From Catonia carolina (taxonomy: Eukaryota; Arthropoda; Insecta; Hemiptera; Achilidae): DNA of 64,000 nt. Both the position numbers and the translations under genes were made by a program. Under the pieces are notes generated by a model. It ran no database searches. It was not told the origin of the DNA and was given only the letters and a program-made list of their open reading frames with translations. Location: assembly GCA_035578175.1 (NCBI GenBank), contig JAQMRL010000005.1, forward strand, positions 55,409,722-55,473,721. Direction: 5' to 3'. Every line of letters starts with the position of its first letter. Positions within the stretch are counted from its first letter, which is position 1. Positions 46,477 to 57,410 of this stretch are shown piece by piece.

Positions 46477-46916
46477 TTATACAGTTAGCGTCTTAATTTC
46501 TTATTGGTACGTGGAACGTAAAGAGGGATATCAGAACACTCTCTTTAAGTGTATTTACATAATCTCTTAAAAACAGTGTTATAAGTTTTTCAAATTAGAG
46601 TCTGGGCATACCTACGCCACTGAAAATTATTAAATTTATTTTTCAGCCATCAGTCTTTATTTCGTCACTTGTTCTGGTCTATGACGTAAAAACGGAATAT
46701 ATTTTCTAGAATAATCAATATTACTTTATCGTGGTAATCTGAGTATACCGTTTAGCTTTAAACTATTACTTATTCGAAAAATAATACTTTCTTCTCCTCA
46801 TTCGATTTGACCTTTATTCTTCGTTTTATCGAGGTAAGACGTGGACGTAGATATTGAATATTCATGATAATTTACGACGTGTGTTGTGTGCAGGTCATAA
46901 GCGCAAACTTTCTTAT
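46477..46916. other. no recognised feature
   Basis: AT-rich, nothing recognised. Confidence 0.4.
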
Positions 46917-46928
46917 AAAGAAAGTTTG

Positions 46929-47324
46929 TTGTTGTTTAGGTCATCAGCCTGTAGGCTGGTTTGAACCTGTAGAGGTTTTACTAAGTAAATCGAGGAGTGA
47001 GGTGGTTTACCATTGCCTTCCTCACTGAGTGAAAAATTACCCTTATCAGCATGCCAGGCCCTCTGAAAAGCATATATTTTCCACTCTGCAAAAGACACTT
47101 TCACTTCATTCACCACAGGGTCTGGCTGCATAATGAAATCCATTACTTTCAGAGGAGATAACTCTGATTAGTGTCTTTTACACCTCTACCTCTTCTGTTC
47201 TTAAATGATTCAGTCATTTAATTGGCTGACCATCTGATAAGAAACAGAACTATTTATTTTAGCCCTGCAACTATCAGATTGAGTGTAAATAATTTGACAC
47301 TCCACCTGTCTGTTATGGGCAAAA
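46929..47324 (-). mobile_element. T retroposon, full length
   Basis: Exact 12-bp duplication 'aaagaaagtttg' at 46917-46928 and 47325-47336. About 396 bp. The 3' hairpin is CAGCC-TGTA-GGCTG and the 3' tail is AAC-rich. The 76-residue minus frame (46913-47143) has a counterpart in the 27559 copy; no protein family recognised. Confidence 0.9.
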
Positions 47325-47376
47325 AAAGAAAGTTTGCGAAGTTTATTATTGTGTTATTTTGGGTCTTAAATTTTTT

Positions 47377-47440
47377 TGTATTTATTTAACGTCGCATCAA
47401 CTGCAACGGTCTCGCGACGACGTTGGGGTGTAACTGTGTA
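47377..47440 (-). repeat. SINE 3' end fragment
   Basis: 'tatttatttaacgtcgcatc' plus 'aactgcaacgg' parallels the 3' end of the SINE at 30231. Confidence 0.45.
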
Positions 47441-48300
47441 CAATGGAGGATGAAATGGTTAACATTTTTTTGTCAACTGTGTTTATATCTGTTTACAGCC
47501 ACATCAAGTGTATAACACAATTGTAGAAAAAATAAAAATAAGTCAAGATTCTCTAGTAATTTCTCACAAATCTTTAGATTATGCGTCAATAGCGCCACAG
47601 AATTAGATACTCAAATGTACATTACCTTGACCACTTTTATCGTCTTGTAATATAAACAATATTTTAAAATTTTGTTGTAGTTTTAAACTGGTTATTTTTC
47701 CCCAGGCTTAACTTATATAGCCTATTTGAATATACTTCTTAATTTTATGCTTATTATTTTATTTACTCCTTATACATAGGTCATAAATTTTCTATTCACA
47801 AATAATGAAAGAATTTTGAATAGATTTCCTGTTTTATATATTTTTTACGTCATTGTTCAAAATTTAAGTTGGAAAATATTTTTGATTCTTTTCACCATTC
47901 TACAAGTTTTATTTTCTTCAATGTTCATTGTAAGAAGAAACCATATTGATTTTAAGTAGTTTCCATTTTAAATCAATTACCATTTGAAAATTTGTTTTCT
48001 GGTATTGGTTTTAAAATAACTATTATATTTTATATAATAATTTTTATAAGATATAAAATGAAGAACGTACAGAAAAATTTATCTGATACATTAAAAATAC
48101 AAAATTTTAAGAACTTTTATTTACGAAATACGTTTCTAGAGGCAGTGAATTAAAAAAAGTGTTGTTTTGCTTATTACGTGTGTATGTGAACATAATTAGA
48201 TCGTTAGTAGTTGGATTCATTTTGAATAAATTTCCTATTTATTATGTTTCACTCACATCTCTAAGGGTTAAATTTAGGGTATGTATGTCTATTACAATAC
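47441..48300. other. AT-rich sequence, nothing recognised
   Basis: No frame or repeat recognised. Confidence 0.4.
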
Positions 48301-48304
48301 CCCA

Positions 48305-48500
48305 AAATTGAGAATCCTCAATCAAAGAAACTACAATTACGGTTTTCCTAAAATTTTGACTTAATGTGGGAATTAAACTGAAATAGCAGCGCTGGACCTT
48401 AGTGGGCGGGTACTCGGTTGGTGTAAAACCAGTCAATGTGGGTGACGCACAAATGGTTGCTAAAGCAACGGGTCAGCGTTGCCAACTGATCTGATCTGAT
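48305..48500. repeat. duplicated block, copy 1
   Basis: 'gaattaaactgaaatagcag', 'cttagtgggcggg', 'cggttgg', 'gtgacgc' and 'caaatggttgctaaagcaac' recur in order at 49041-49150. The upstream text 'tcctcaatcaaagaaac' also recurs at 48650. The block looks like a promoter (see the sites below). Confidence 0.8.
48456..48469. promoter_or_regulatory. X-box-like palindrome, copy 1
   Basis: GTTGCTAAAGCAAC is a close match to the RFX X-box (GTNRCC-N-RGYAAC type). A GC box GGGCGGG (48404-48410) and GTGACGC lie upstream. Motif-based, no expression evidence. Confidence 0.45.
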
Positions 48501-48559
48501 ATTTTATAGCGTTGGTTGTTTAAGGTATCATGGTTGTTGAAGACTTCTGTTGGTTGTTG

Positions 48560-48655
48560 ATTGTAGGGTGGATTTAAGTTCTTCTAATTTCAAACCCTAG
48601 CCGGGAATGGAACCCTGAACCTCCCGTTTTATAGTATTGCATGCGGATCCTCATT
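48560..48655 (-). repeat. tRNA-like SINE fragment
   Basis: The minus strand has 'gggaggttcagggttccatt' resembling a B box region with 'ttcccggctaggg'. Truncated; lies between the two duplicated blocks. Confidence 0.4.
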
Positions 48656-48699
48656 CAAAGAAACCACAATATACTTTCCCTAAAATGTTAACTTAACTT

Positions 48700-49030
48700 A
48701 ACTTAAGGGTTTTAAGAAGGGCGAAGGGCTGCTGGAGGCTGGATCTAGTACATAACGAGGAAATTAGATCAGAGTTGGGTGTATTTAGCTTGAATGGAAA
48801 AAAGGAGGAGTCCCGGAATCAATGGAGGCAACATTTGGAACGGATGCCGGAGGAGAGAATACCTCTAAAGTGATGGAATATGTTCCAGTTGGAAGAAGGG
48901 AGGTGGGAAGACCTCCAAGAAGATGGCAGTAGTCGAGATGTACGGTGTTTGTGTAGACGTACAGGATAGTTTGTGAGTTCGGGACAGGCTTATGCCTAAT
49001 CCTTGATAGTAAGAAGAAGAAGAAGAAGAA
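48700..49030 (+). mobile_element. LINE-E 3' end with target duplication
   Basis: Flanks 'gttaacttaactt' (48687-48699) and 'gttaactttactt' (49031-49043) differ at one of 13 bases. The plus strand encodes SELGVFSLN-type text then WRQHLERMPEERIP and GRPPRRW in shifted frames, the RT carboxy tail, ending in (AAG)n. Confidence 0.82.
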
Positions 49031-49131
49031 GTTAACTTTACTTTGGAATTAAACTGAAATAGCAGTGTTGGAGCTTAGTGGGCGGGCCTTCGGTTGGCGT
49101 TGAGCCAATCAACGTAAGTGACGCTCAAATG

Positions 49132-49145
49132 GTTGCTAAAGCAAC
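49132..49145. promoter_or_regulatory. X-box-like palindrome, copy 2
   Basis: GTTGCTAAAGCAAC again, unchanged although the surrounding block has diverged from copy 1. Confidence 0.45.
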
Positions 49146-49248
49146 GGGAAACCGTTGTCAAGTGTTCTGATACTACATGTAGCCCTGGTTATTCATTGTT
49201 TAATTAGTTTAATATTATTATTCTTTAAGTTAAATCTCCTCTAAGAAG

Positions 49249-49380
49249 GTTGGCCATGCTGATAAGCATACTTTTCCACTCATTGAAGGAAGGCACGGTA
49301 AACCATCTCACTTCTCGTTTCACTTAGTAAAGCCTTTAGAGGTTCAAATCAGCCTATCGGCTGATGACCTAAACAACAAT
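49249..49380 (+). repeat. T retroposon 3' part
   Basis: 'ggccatgctgataagcatac' to 'ggctgatgacctaaacaaca', hairpin CAGCC-TATC-GGCTG intact; 5'-truncated. Confidence 0.78.
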
Positions 49381-49518
49381 AAGGTTGCTGGGGGCACGAA
49401 TTTTGGCTCTTTTACCTATCAGTATTTTGCCATCTATTGTTCACAATATGTATCGTTAATGCAGAAAAAATAATATCACATCCATTTCTGCATAGAAAGT
49501 TATGTAAACCTTCCTAAC

Positions 49519-49636
49519 AGCAGACCCTCTGCAGAGCATTTTCTTTCCACCCTGCAAATGACACCTTCATTTCATTCACCACAGTGTCTGGCTGTATAAT
49601 GAAATTCATTACTCTCAGTGGAGATAACTCTGACTA
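49519..49636 (-). repeat. T retroposon middle fragment
   Basis: 'ccaccctgcaaatgacacct' and 'tctggctgtataatgaaatt' match T; both ends missing. Confidence 0.72.
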
Positions 49637-49894
49637 TCTTAAAACATAGGCTAATTATATTCAGTTATTCTAAGGTCGTATTTCTTCTTGTCCGCGAGTG
49701 ATTCATATCAATATTTTCATCATAATTACGGTTGCCAGTACTAATTGGTTTTATTTGTAGCTTTGTGATTTTTGCTTTTTACGAGTAAGGTTGTGCGAGA
49801 AGTTAAATGATAACGTTTAGTCTCCCGTAAAGTGCGGCAAGCTGGGCATGGCTAGTTTTAAATAAGGTTTTTTTTAATGTGTGTGCGTTGTAAA

Positions 49895-50185
49895 CTATTC
49901 AATTAAAAACAATTATGTACAATAAGCAGCCCATGACCTAGTAAGATGAGGATGATATGACGTGTAAATGAGGTGTAATTTTATACAAACTCTGGCCGAC
50001 CATTTCTGAGAAAGTATGGTTCGTTGAACCCCAACCATAAAAGTTCATCTGTAACCACTGTATGGTATTCAAATACGTATAAATGTCACTAACTTTATTA
50101 GGATTTGAACCACGGAAAATTACCTGTTAAACAGCTGACTCAAGGTGACGACTTTACCTCTAAACCAACCCGGTGGATTGAAATA
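49895..50185 (+). repeat. S2 SINE with antisense tRNA-like end
   Basis: Body 'agtaagatgaggatgatatg' and 'gtgtaaatgaggtg', then a tRNA-like module read on the minus strand ('gttggtttagaggtaaag' A box, 'ggttcaaatcc' B box). Confidence 0.6.
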
Positions 50186-50640
50186 AGTTTAAAAAAGAAA
50201 TTGTATAGCTATTCGATTAGAATGCAACAACGAGGATTGTACCTAAAGGAATGCTTGTAACTTTATATATCAAATTACATAACATTATTTAATTGCAAAT
50301 CATGTATAAAAATAGTTCTTGAAAATTTAAGTTACATGAGCGAATTTTATGAGTCACGTGAAAAGTTAATGATTCATAATATAATATTTTAATTTTCTTG
50401 CTCATGCTATTTGAATTGGAGACATTTTAACATGCATACTACTTTAATCTTTTTTCTTTTATTTTGTCTTATCTGAACAATAAATCTGTATGTATTATGT
50501 AATTAACACAATAGTTAATTAAATTATTCTTTTCTTATTTCTGTACATTGGACTTTGTAATACAAATATATTTGAAATGTATGAATTAAAATTTAAGAGT
50601 CGTTATATTCTCGTTTTTTAAGTCATAGTTTTTTCGCTGT
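50186..50640. other. AT-rich sequence, nothing recognised
   Basis: No frame or repeat recognised. Confidence 0.4.
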
Positions 50641-50990
50641 TATGGACGGACCACTTTAGACATTTCCGAAAGCTCATTTAACAATATAAAAAGATATTTT
50701 TCTTTTGGTGAAGCCCACATTCTGAGCAATTTTTCACTGGAGGCTTTTCTTCTTTCTTCCGCCCATTCAGTTTTCTACTTTTGTTCTCAATAGAGATCCG
50801 ATACTTTAAGTCTTTTGCTTAATGTTTTAAAAATTTGCTTTGTCATGCATTTTATACAGGCGGCCGCAAAATTTGAGTCTTCGTTTTTATGTTGTTTATT
50901 GTACATTAATTTTTTCTTGTATTCTTCCTTGCAGTCTGTACTGTCCGTCGACTTCGTTCATATTCATTATCTTGAGAAGAACGTTTCACT
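50641..50990 (-). mobile_element. LINE-F fragment
   Basis: 'gcccacattctgagcaattt', 'ggaggcttttcttc' and 'cttgcagtctgtactgtccg' follow the LINE-F order seen at 7170-8340. The plus frames at 50815-51126 are shadows. Confidence 0.6.
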
Positions 50991-51241
50991 CGAATTTTAC
51001 TGCTTCAATTACACTACCTTTCCATTCATTCTAAGGCATTTAATGGCATTCAGACACATAGGTTTTATCACAGTATTACAATGTCTTAGCTTGTATCGAG
51101 AGTGCTTTCCTCTTGTACATACCTAAGAGTTTTTTGAAATGCAGTGACTATCGTTCCTTCGCCTGCTGTTTGTCAGTTCCTTTTTGATGGCCTTCCACGG
51201 CATTATTTCCTCGAAATACTTGAAGCTATCAACCTTACCAA

Positions 51242-51429
51242 TTTTTACTCTCTCTTGCTTATATGAATATACAGTATAGGAAGGAAAGCATTGTTTTCAT
51301 ATCGATTTTTTGAAATCGAGTTTTCACCGGATCTACACGTTTTCAGACCATCTGAACCCAAAAAAATTGTTTTCAGCGATTTGTGTGGGTGTGTGTGAAC
51401 ACAATATCTCAAGAACGGAACATCGTACA
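51242..51429 (+). mobile_element. L element 9, left end only
   Basis: It holds the left stem-loop through 'aagaacggaacatcgtac'. The GT tract is only 'tgtgtgggtgtgtgtg'. Confidence 0.75.
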
Positions 51430-52396
51430 CAGAATCGTAACAGAATAATATAATTTTCATCCATCTTGAAAACACAACAGAAGTGAGGCACAAATGGCAT
51501 GCCGTATTGCATGTTGAATTGAACGTTGTAAGGGAAGTTGAAAATGAAAGCGCACGAGTGTGAACGTAGATATTAGATAAGGCGTTTTTGATAATGTGGG
51601 AAAGTCTGAAAGAAGAGTAAAAAATTCTTAGTTACGCATTCAAATACCGAACTTATTCGCTCAAAAACCCCTTAATTTATATTTTATACAAATTAATTTT
51701 AAATTTAAGAAACAATAAATTAAATTATACTCTGTACGTGGTATAACTTATTTATCATTCCACTGTACTAGGTAAATTTTCGAAAGGGTTAACAAACTCT
51801 ATTGTTGAAATTTTGTTCTTGTCGTTGATAATAAATTCTTAAGGCAATGTCACAGTTAACGACCCCAAACGGAAACAGAAGGAGAAAGGCGGAATTGGTT
51901 GGAGGAGGAGGAGGAGAAGGAAGAGGAAAGGGTATGAACTAGTAATACACCGCCTCACTAAACCATACAGATTCTTGCATCCGACAGTCTACAGCATTTA
52001 TAATAGGGGTTTAATGTACCACTAACATTAATAGTGAAGCCTAGTCTATTTACTATTCTATAAGTACAAAACTTTAGGATGTTATGAATTTATTTTGAAC
52101 GTAAAATGATAAAATTCTTTTTAAATTTATTAAATGTAATATTACTTACATTATACATTTTAGTTGCAAGAAACGGTAAGGTAAACTTAAGTAAGATAAA
52201 TTACTGTCGTTTGAATATTTGAATTAAATATTCTGTCCCGAAATTACGGATATTGAAATACATTACTACCCTAACATTACCCATAGAGGAATGCAGAAAA
52301 TTTGTAAACAGGCCTACTTAATTGATTATTCTATGTGCAGTTCAGAAAAATTTAAATTAAATAAATTAAACAATTATTTTAAATTAAATAATTATT
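51430..52396. other. no recognised feature
   Basis: AT-rich with a short AGG/GGA run at 51890-51930; nothing coding. Confidence 0.4.
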
Positions 52397-52451
52397 GTAA
52401 TGTCACCGGATGGCGACATTAAGTGGCGAGTTGAAACCTTTGTTTTTGGGT

Positions 52452-52467
52452 GACCCTGAAAAGGGCC
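52452..52467 (-). promoter_or_regulatory. histone-type 3' stem-loop in LTR 2
   Basis: Minus-strand RNA reads GGCCCUUUUCAGGGUC followed by ACCCA. The 6-bp stem holds (one G-U pair) around a UUUC loop, and the ACCCA flank is the histone mRNA consensus. Confidence 0.72.
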
Positions 52468-52835
52468 GTTTAAACGGTGGTCGTCTTGGCTAAGCGTCGG
52501 TCGTAGTCGTCGTCCAGCGGAGACGTCATCTTCTTCCCTCGCAGTAGTGCGTCGATGGCTGCTTAGTCGGATCCGGTGGGCGTAAGGCACGGTCTATGGA
52601 GCGCTGTGGGCATCGCTCGCGGCAGCGGGAGATGACGGTCCCTGTCGATGGCTTAGGTTGTCGGGTCGGCGAGTGGAAGCATCATATTTTATCTCGCGGA
52701 GTTGTCGATTAGTCTTCGCTGGAGTCCGGTAGTCGTGTGCCGATGTAGGAAGTCTCGTTGATGCTGTAGAGTAGCGTGGAATCGAATTTTCTGTGTGGAT
52801 TGGAATTTAATCTTTCCGGGCTCAGTGGAGCGCTC

Positions 52836-52843
52836 TTTATATA
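52836..52843 (-). promoter_or_regulatory. TATA box of LTR 2
   Basis: Minus-strand TATATAAAGAGCGCTC, the same as in LTR 1; about 370 bp upstream of the stem-loop. Confidence 0.6.
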
Positions 52844-53256
52844 GTCACCGAGAGCGCTGTAGTAGGAGGCGGTTATTAGTCTCGACCTTGGCGACAAAGG
52901 CCTCTGTCGGTACACCGCCAGAGGCCTACCGCCCCTTTTCGAACTATTGGCGGTTCCCTCTGTCGCTATGTCGGAAGCTTTGTAGCCGGCAGCACAGTAG
53001 ACTACCTAATCAAAGGGGACGACGGTGACAGTAAATTTAACACTTTTTCAGACGCTAGCCAATAATTAAACCTGAAACCTCTGTGTTGCAGCGTAGCACT
53101 GGTTCGTGGAGGTGGCCATTTTGAATTACAATTTTTCCCATTTCAAAATTTATGAATTTCTAAGCAAAATAGGTAAACTACCAAAATTTGGTCCGTTAAT
53201 CGTAAATTTTGTATAGCTTAGATTCGTTTATTGCATTCTTTTTATGAGATTCTACT

Positions 53257-53599
53257 TAATGATTCATAATAATATTCGGTCGCGGACAAAATTAACGCAT
53301 CACTTTAAAAAATTTGAAATGGTTTCACATTATCTTAATGTAGTAGGTATTAACCGTACGATCTGGCCAGACTTAAATCCTATTGAGCACGTTTTGGTTA
53401 TGCTTAAAAAAAAGAGTTCGTCAACGTAATGCAGTGAATCTTCAACAGCTGTGTCATATGGTGAAGGAAGAATGGTAACAAATCGACCAAGCAGAAATTT
53501 AAAACTTGATTCAAGGAATCCCGAGAAGAATGCTAGCTGTAATTAAGGCAAGAGGGGGCAGAACGTGTTACTGAATTACTAATTCATTATGAATCATTA
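53257..53599 (+). mobile_element. Tc1-like transposase relic between inverted repeats
   Basis: The plus strand encodes IWPDLNPIEHVLVMLKKK, the Tc1 end with the third catalytic residue (E in NPIE). After a frameshift come VNLQQL, VKEEW and IPRRMLAVIKARGG, ending at a stop near 53574. The left part 'ggacaaaattaacgcatcac' resembles a Tc1 terminus. TAATGATTCATAAT and its exact complement (53257-53270, 53586-53599) bracket it. The first two catalytic residues are deleted. Confidence 0.72.
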
Positions 53600-53610
53600 T
53601 AATAATAATT

Positions 53611-54999
53611 TACTTTTAATTGTTTCCATTATGTATGAACTAAATACGGGAAACAATCAATTCTGAAGTAACTCTTCCGGTTTTGTTAAATAAAACTTTG
53701 TGTTTGTAAAGCTAATTTATTTTATTTTTTTCATTAAATTACCATAAATCAAATTTACGACTCTAATTTTTGTTAAAAAATATTAAATATTGCTTAAAAT
53801 TATGATACAAAGAATAACAGTAACAGAAATCAACCTAGCACATCGAAGAAAATGATCCACTATCTTACATGACGCGTTAATTATGTCCAGGAATTTTTTT
53901 TTCTTGTTTACAAAAATCGGGGGATTTTTTTTTTATGTAGGAATGAATTGAAATTACATTAATTTAGTTGACTAATTTTTTTTCAAAGGGCTTTTTAAAT
54001 AAATAAATTTTCTGATTTACTATGGATCAGCTAAAATGCAGTTCAGTTGAAAAAATAATTTGATGGTATTCTACGAAAAGGAGGGTTTGGTTTAGTGAAC
54101 AATTTGTTTTATGTTATAATTTATAAAGCCTGTTTTAGGTATAAAAATGTAGCTATTTATTAACAGTGACTATAATACTGCCGTTAATATATTATTTAAA
54201 TATTATGGTGACCTGTCTAAAACTAAATTTAATATCTATTATTTTGTTTTTTTTTTATTCTAAATCCAATACAGAATAATTAGGCCGTGAAACGGTTGTG
54301 AAGCTGAACAAATTTAATTGCCGTGTGAAGTCAGTTGTTGTACAATAGTATTACAAATAAATTTAAACGAGGGAGTTTAAATTTGAATTTGTTTTTATTA
54401 AACGACCGCCGAAATAAGTTCTACAGGGTGGTTCATAAATTAACACCTAAGTAACTTTTTAAAAAAAATATAAAAAATCAAACGACAAAATAAAGTTACT
54501 TAAAACGTCAAGTAACTGGACGTTGAAGTTTTACAGTCGAATTCCGGTTATTCGAAATAATTTGGGAAAGGACCCCTTTCCGATAATCTGGATTCAACAA
54601 ATATGGACGTAACAGGGAATAAAAGATTAATTTATTAAGAATGTAATTTTTTAAACTAACTAAATCGATCTATTGAACAAGCTTGTATTGTTTTACTTGT
54701 TACTGAAATATAAGTATACTATTTTTTTTTATTATATCAGCAAAATTACTATCAGTTTTTTTATTATAGAAACAAGAAAAATATGTAATAAACTTACCAT
54801 TAAATATAAAACATACAAAATTATCATACTTGTACATTAATAATAAATGTTACAGGTAACATTTTTTAGACTTTCAAATTTTTTATTATATAACTAAAAT
54901 AAATTTATTTTAAAATGATTGAAAATTTAAATAAAATGTACATTAGGCCTACATGTATTTGTAAAAGTAAAGTTGATTGTGTTCAGATCAAGTATGTAC
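53611..54999. other. no gene; possible pogo end at 54533
   Basis: 'cagtcgaattccggttattc' at 54534 resembles a pogo/Tigger end without a visible partner. Otherwise AT-rich. Confidence 0.3.
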
Positions 55000-55189
55000 T
55001 TAATTGTAACGCATTGTATCTGTTGAGTCTCGTAAAAGTATAATCGCTGTTGTCCATTAGGTTTGTCACGAAATGATTTGGATGTTCGTTCAGTCTTTGT
55101 TTGTATGTTCTGGTAAATCGTGTAATTTCTTGTCTTACTGAGTTAAGTCCTTTGTCGTTATAGATATAGTCTATCTTTTTCGTATATAC
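55000..55189 (-). mobile_element. Jockey-like LINE C-terminal fragment
   Basis: Minus-strand reading gives NSVRQEITRFTRTYKQRLNE, then HPNHFVTNLMDN and RLNRYNALQL, the conserved end of Jockey-clade RT proteins. It directly precedes a LINE-A tail. Confidence 0.6.
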
Positions 55190-55975
55190 TTTTTTGTCAT
55201 CTGTCTCTCGACTGGTTTGATGTAGTTCTCCAAGTTGTTCTATCTTGCGAAAGTCGTTTCATATAGTACATACCTGTAACATCCTACATCTTCTGTATTT
55301 GCTTTATTTATTCTAACCTTTCCCTCCCCGTACAATTCACTCCCTCAATATCACCCTCCATTATTGATAGACCAATACCTGGATGTCTTAAGATATGCCC
55401 CACTAGCCTATCCCTTCTTCTGGTAAGATGCTTCCATATACTTCTTTTTTCATCCACTCGCCTAAGAATCTTAAATTACTTATTTTGTCCACCCTCGTAA
55501 TCTTTAACATTTTACCATAACACCACATTTCAAAAGCTTGTATCCTCTTCCTTTCTACAGCCCCTATCACCCATGTTTCACGTTTTAATAATGCTACACT
55601 CTAAACATAGTGTTTTAAGAAATTTTTCCTAATATGTAAATCAATGTTTGTATTCAGTAAGCTGTTTTTCATTTCAAAGGTTTTTCTAGGTTGAGAAATT
55701 GTACTTTTGATATCACTTGTGCTTCTACCATCCTTTGTTATTTTACTCCCTAGATAGCAGAATTCCCCAACTTTCTGTATGTTTTCGTTGCCTACTTTTA
55801 AATGTCCCATCTCTTCTAAACCACTCTTGCTGCTGCACAACGCTTTCGTTTTGTTCTTATTAATTTTCATGAAGTAATCCTTTCTCATGATTTTATCCAT
55901 TCCATTTAAGATATCCTCTAGTTCTTTTTATTGTCTCGGCTAATACTACTATATCATCGACGAATCGTATGTACT
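55190..55975 (-). mobile_element. LINE-A copy
   Basis: Open minus frame 55601-55900: CSSKSGLEEMGHLKVGNEN, VGEFCYLGSKITKDG and IRKNFLKHYV. A worn F(V)DDI box lies near 55940-55970. The 3' end has a T-run and CTGTC-TCTC-GACTG. Frameshifts in the YGSETW region. Confidence 0.8.
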
Positions 55976-57410
55976 ATGGTATCCTATGAGCTGTTTGTAA
56001 AATAGTTTGTCTGAAAACGTTTTATAATGTCAATATTGGAATATTTTGTTGTCCCACAAAGTTGTATACCGTGCGTCCAAAGAGGGTTTAAAACTGTCAG
56101 TTAAAGCGTCAGTTTTGATTCAGGTGATAGTTGTGAGCGTCTCCTAGTTAACCAAAACATATTTCTCATTTTTAAGTTTAATTGTCTTTGTTTCGTCAAA
56201 ATATGTTTCTTCCACGTCATTTGGCAGTCCAGATGAAGGTCCAGGTACTTTAAAACTTCTTACTGTAGCAACACAATGTTATTCAGTATTACTGATGGAC
56301 ATGTTTATCTACGAAGAGTGAAAGACATGACTAACATAGTTTATTCACCTTGTTAAATACCAGTTCTTTATAGAAGTAAATTAAAACGTGCATTATTTTT
56401 TGAGAAGAAACAAATTTTTATGATACTTTTTATAAATAATTTATAAAATATTTTTAAAAAATCACATGAACAAAGAGAAAAATGACGTTCTCTCTTTTAT
56501 AAATCTTGAGAAATGTGGTAAAACTTTAACAATAAGTTACGTAGGAAGTTTGTCTATCCTAATATACAATTATTTCGATATCCGTATTGAAAATCTGAAC
56601 AAGCCAAATTTCTAGGAGTTAAATTTTCACAATTCATTCTACGCTCATGAATAATAATTTTGGTATCAAATTTGAATCTAGTTTATGTATTAGTGACTTC
56701 CGTATTAACACTCTTCACAATTCAAATTTGCTGTTAAATATAGAATGGTTTTAAATTTTCTACGAAGGGTTTGCTTTGTTCATCGCTATTTGGTTTATAA
56801 TATTGCGGAAGAGTTTGTAAAATAAGTTGAATTTGAATTTAACCGATCCCAGTTTTTACACTCCAGGGTACGGTTGAATTTCACATAAAGTATAGCAAAA
56901 TTAACTATATTGTATAAATTTCTTTTTCCAAAATAAATTTTTGTATTTATTTACCTACATTTTTTTAAATTACATTATATTAGATAACGGGAAGTTTTAG
57001 GTATAAAAAGTAAAGGATACTTGTCTGATTCTGTGAAGAACTTTATTTGAAATCTTCGGCTAAGTAGACAAGTGCCACAGATTTTACTAATGAGGCGATG
57101 TATGAAAGTTTTGTGTCAGATTACTTGGATTTTCCCTTTCTTCCATAAATTTTAAATGAGAGATATAATATTTTATTAACAACTTACCTTGCCCTATTTA
57201 AATTTCTCTCAACAACTTTGTCATTAGCCTCTAGAATGGATGTTTAGAAATCAGTGGGTTTTAATATGTTAAAATTTAGAGATCTTTTCCTGGAACTGAA
57301 TTCGGAGTATTCCTCGTTATCGTCTACTACGTCTCCACTTGGTCATTTTAACTTTCTTTATTAATCCTATTTGAAAATTTTTCTTTATTATAGGTTTATC
57401 CTTAGGTACT
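55976..57410. other. no recognised feature
   Basis: 55980-56280 may be further decayed LINE sequence, but no clear motif survives. The rest is AT-rich. Confidence 0.35.

Larger units (their letters stand above)
48645..49165. repeat. duplicated block, copy 2, split by LINE-E
   Basis: Block text 48650-48699 resumes at 49031 after LINE-E. It keeps GGGCGGG (49080-49086), CCAAT (49105-49109), GTGACGC and the X-box. Confidence 0.78.
52401..53030 (-). mobile_element. solo LTR 2
   Basis: 630 bp with ends TGTCACCG and CGGTGACA, an exact 8-bp inverted repeat. Exact 4-bp duplication GTAA (52397-52400, 53031-53034). Alignable throughout with LTR 1 at 11080. TATATAAA lies at 52836-52843 (minus) and the histone-type stem-loop at 52452-52467. 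No internal region, primer site or coding part is present. Frames of 68-77 residues inside are not conserved. Confidence 0.86.

Noticed and set aside
50815..51126. 103-residue plus-strand protein
   Set aside because: It is antisense to a LINE-F fragment with no signature of its own.
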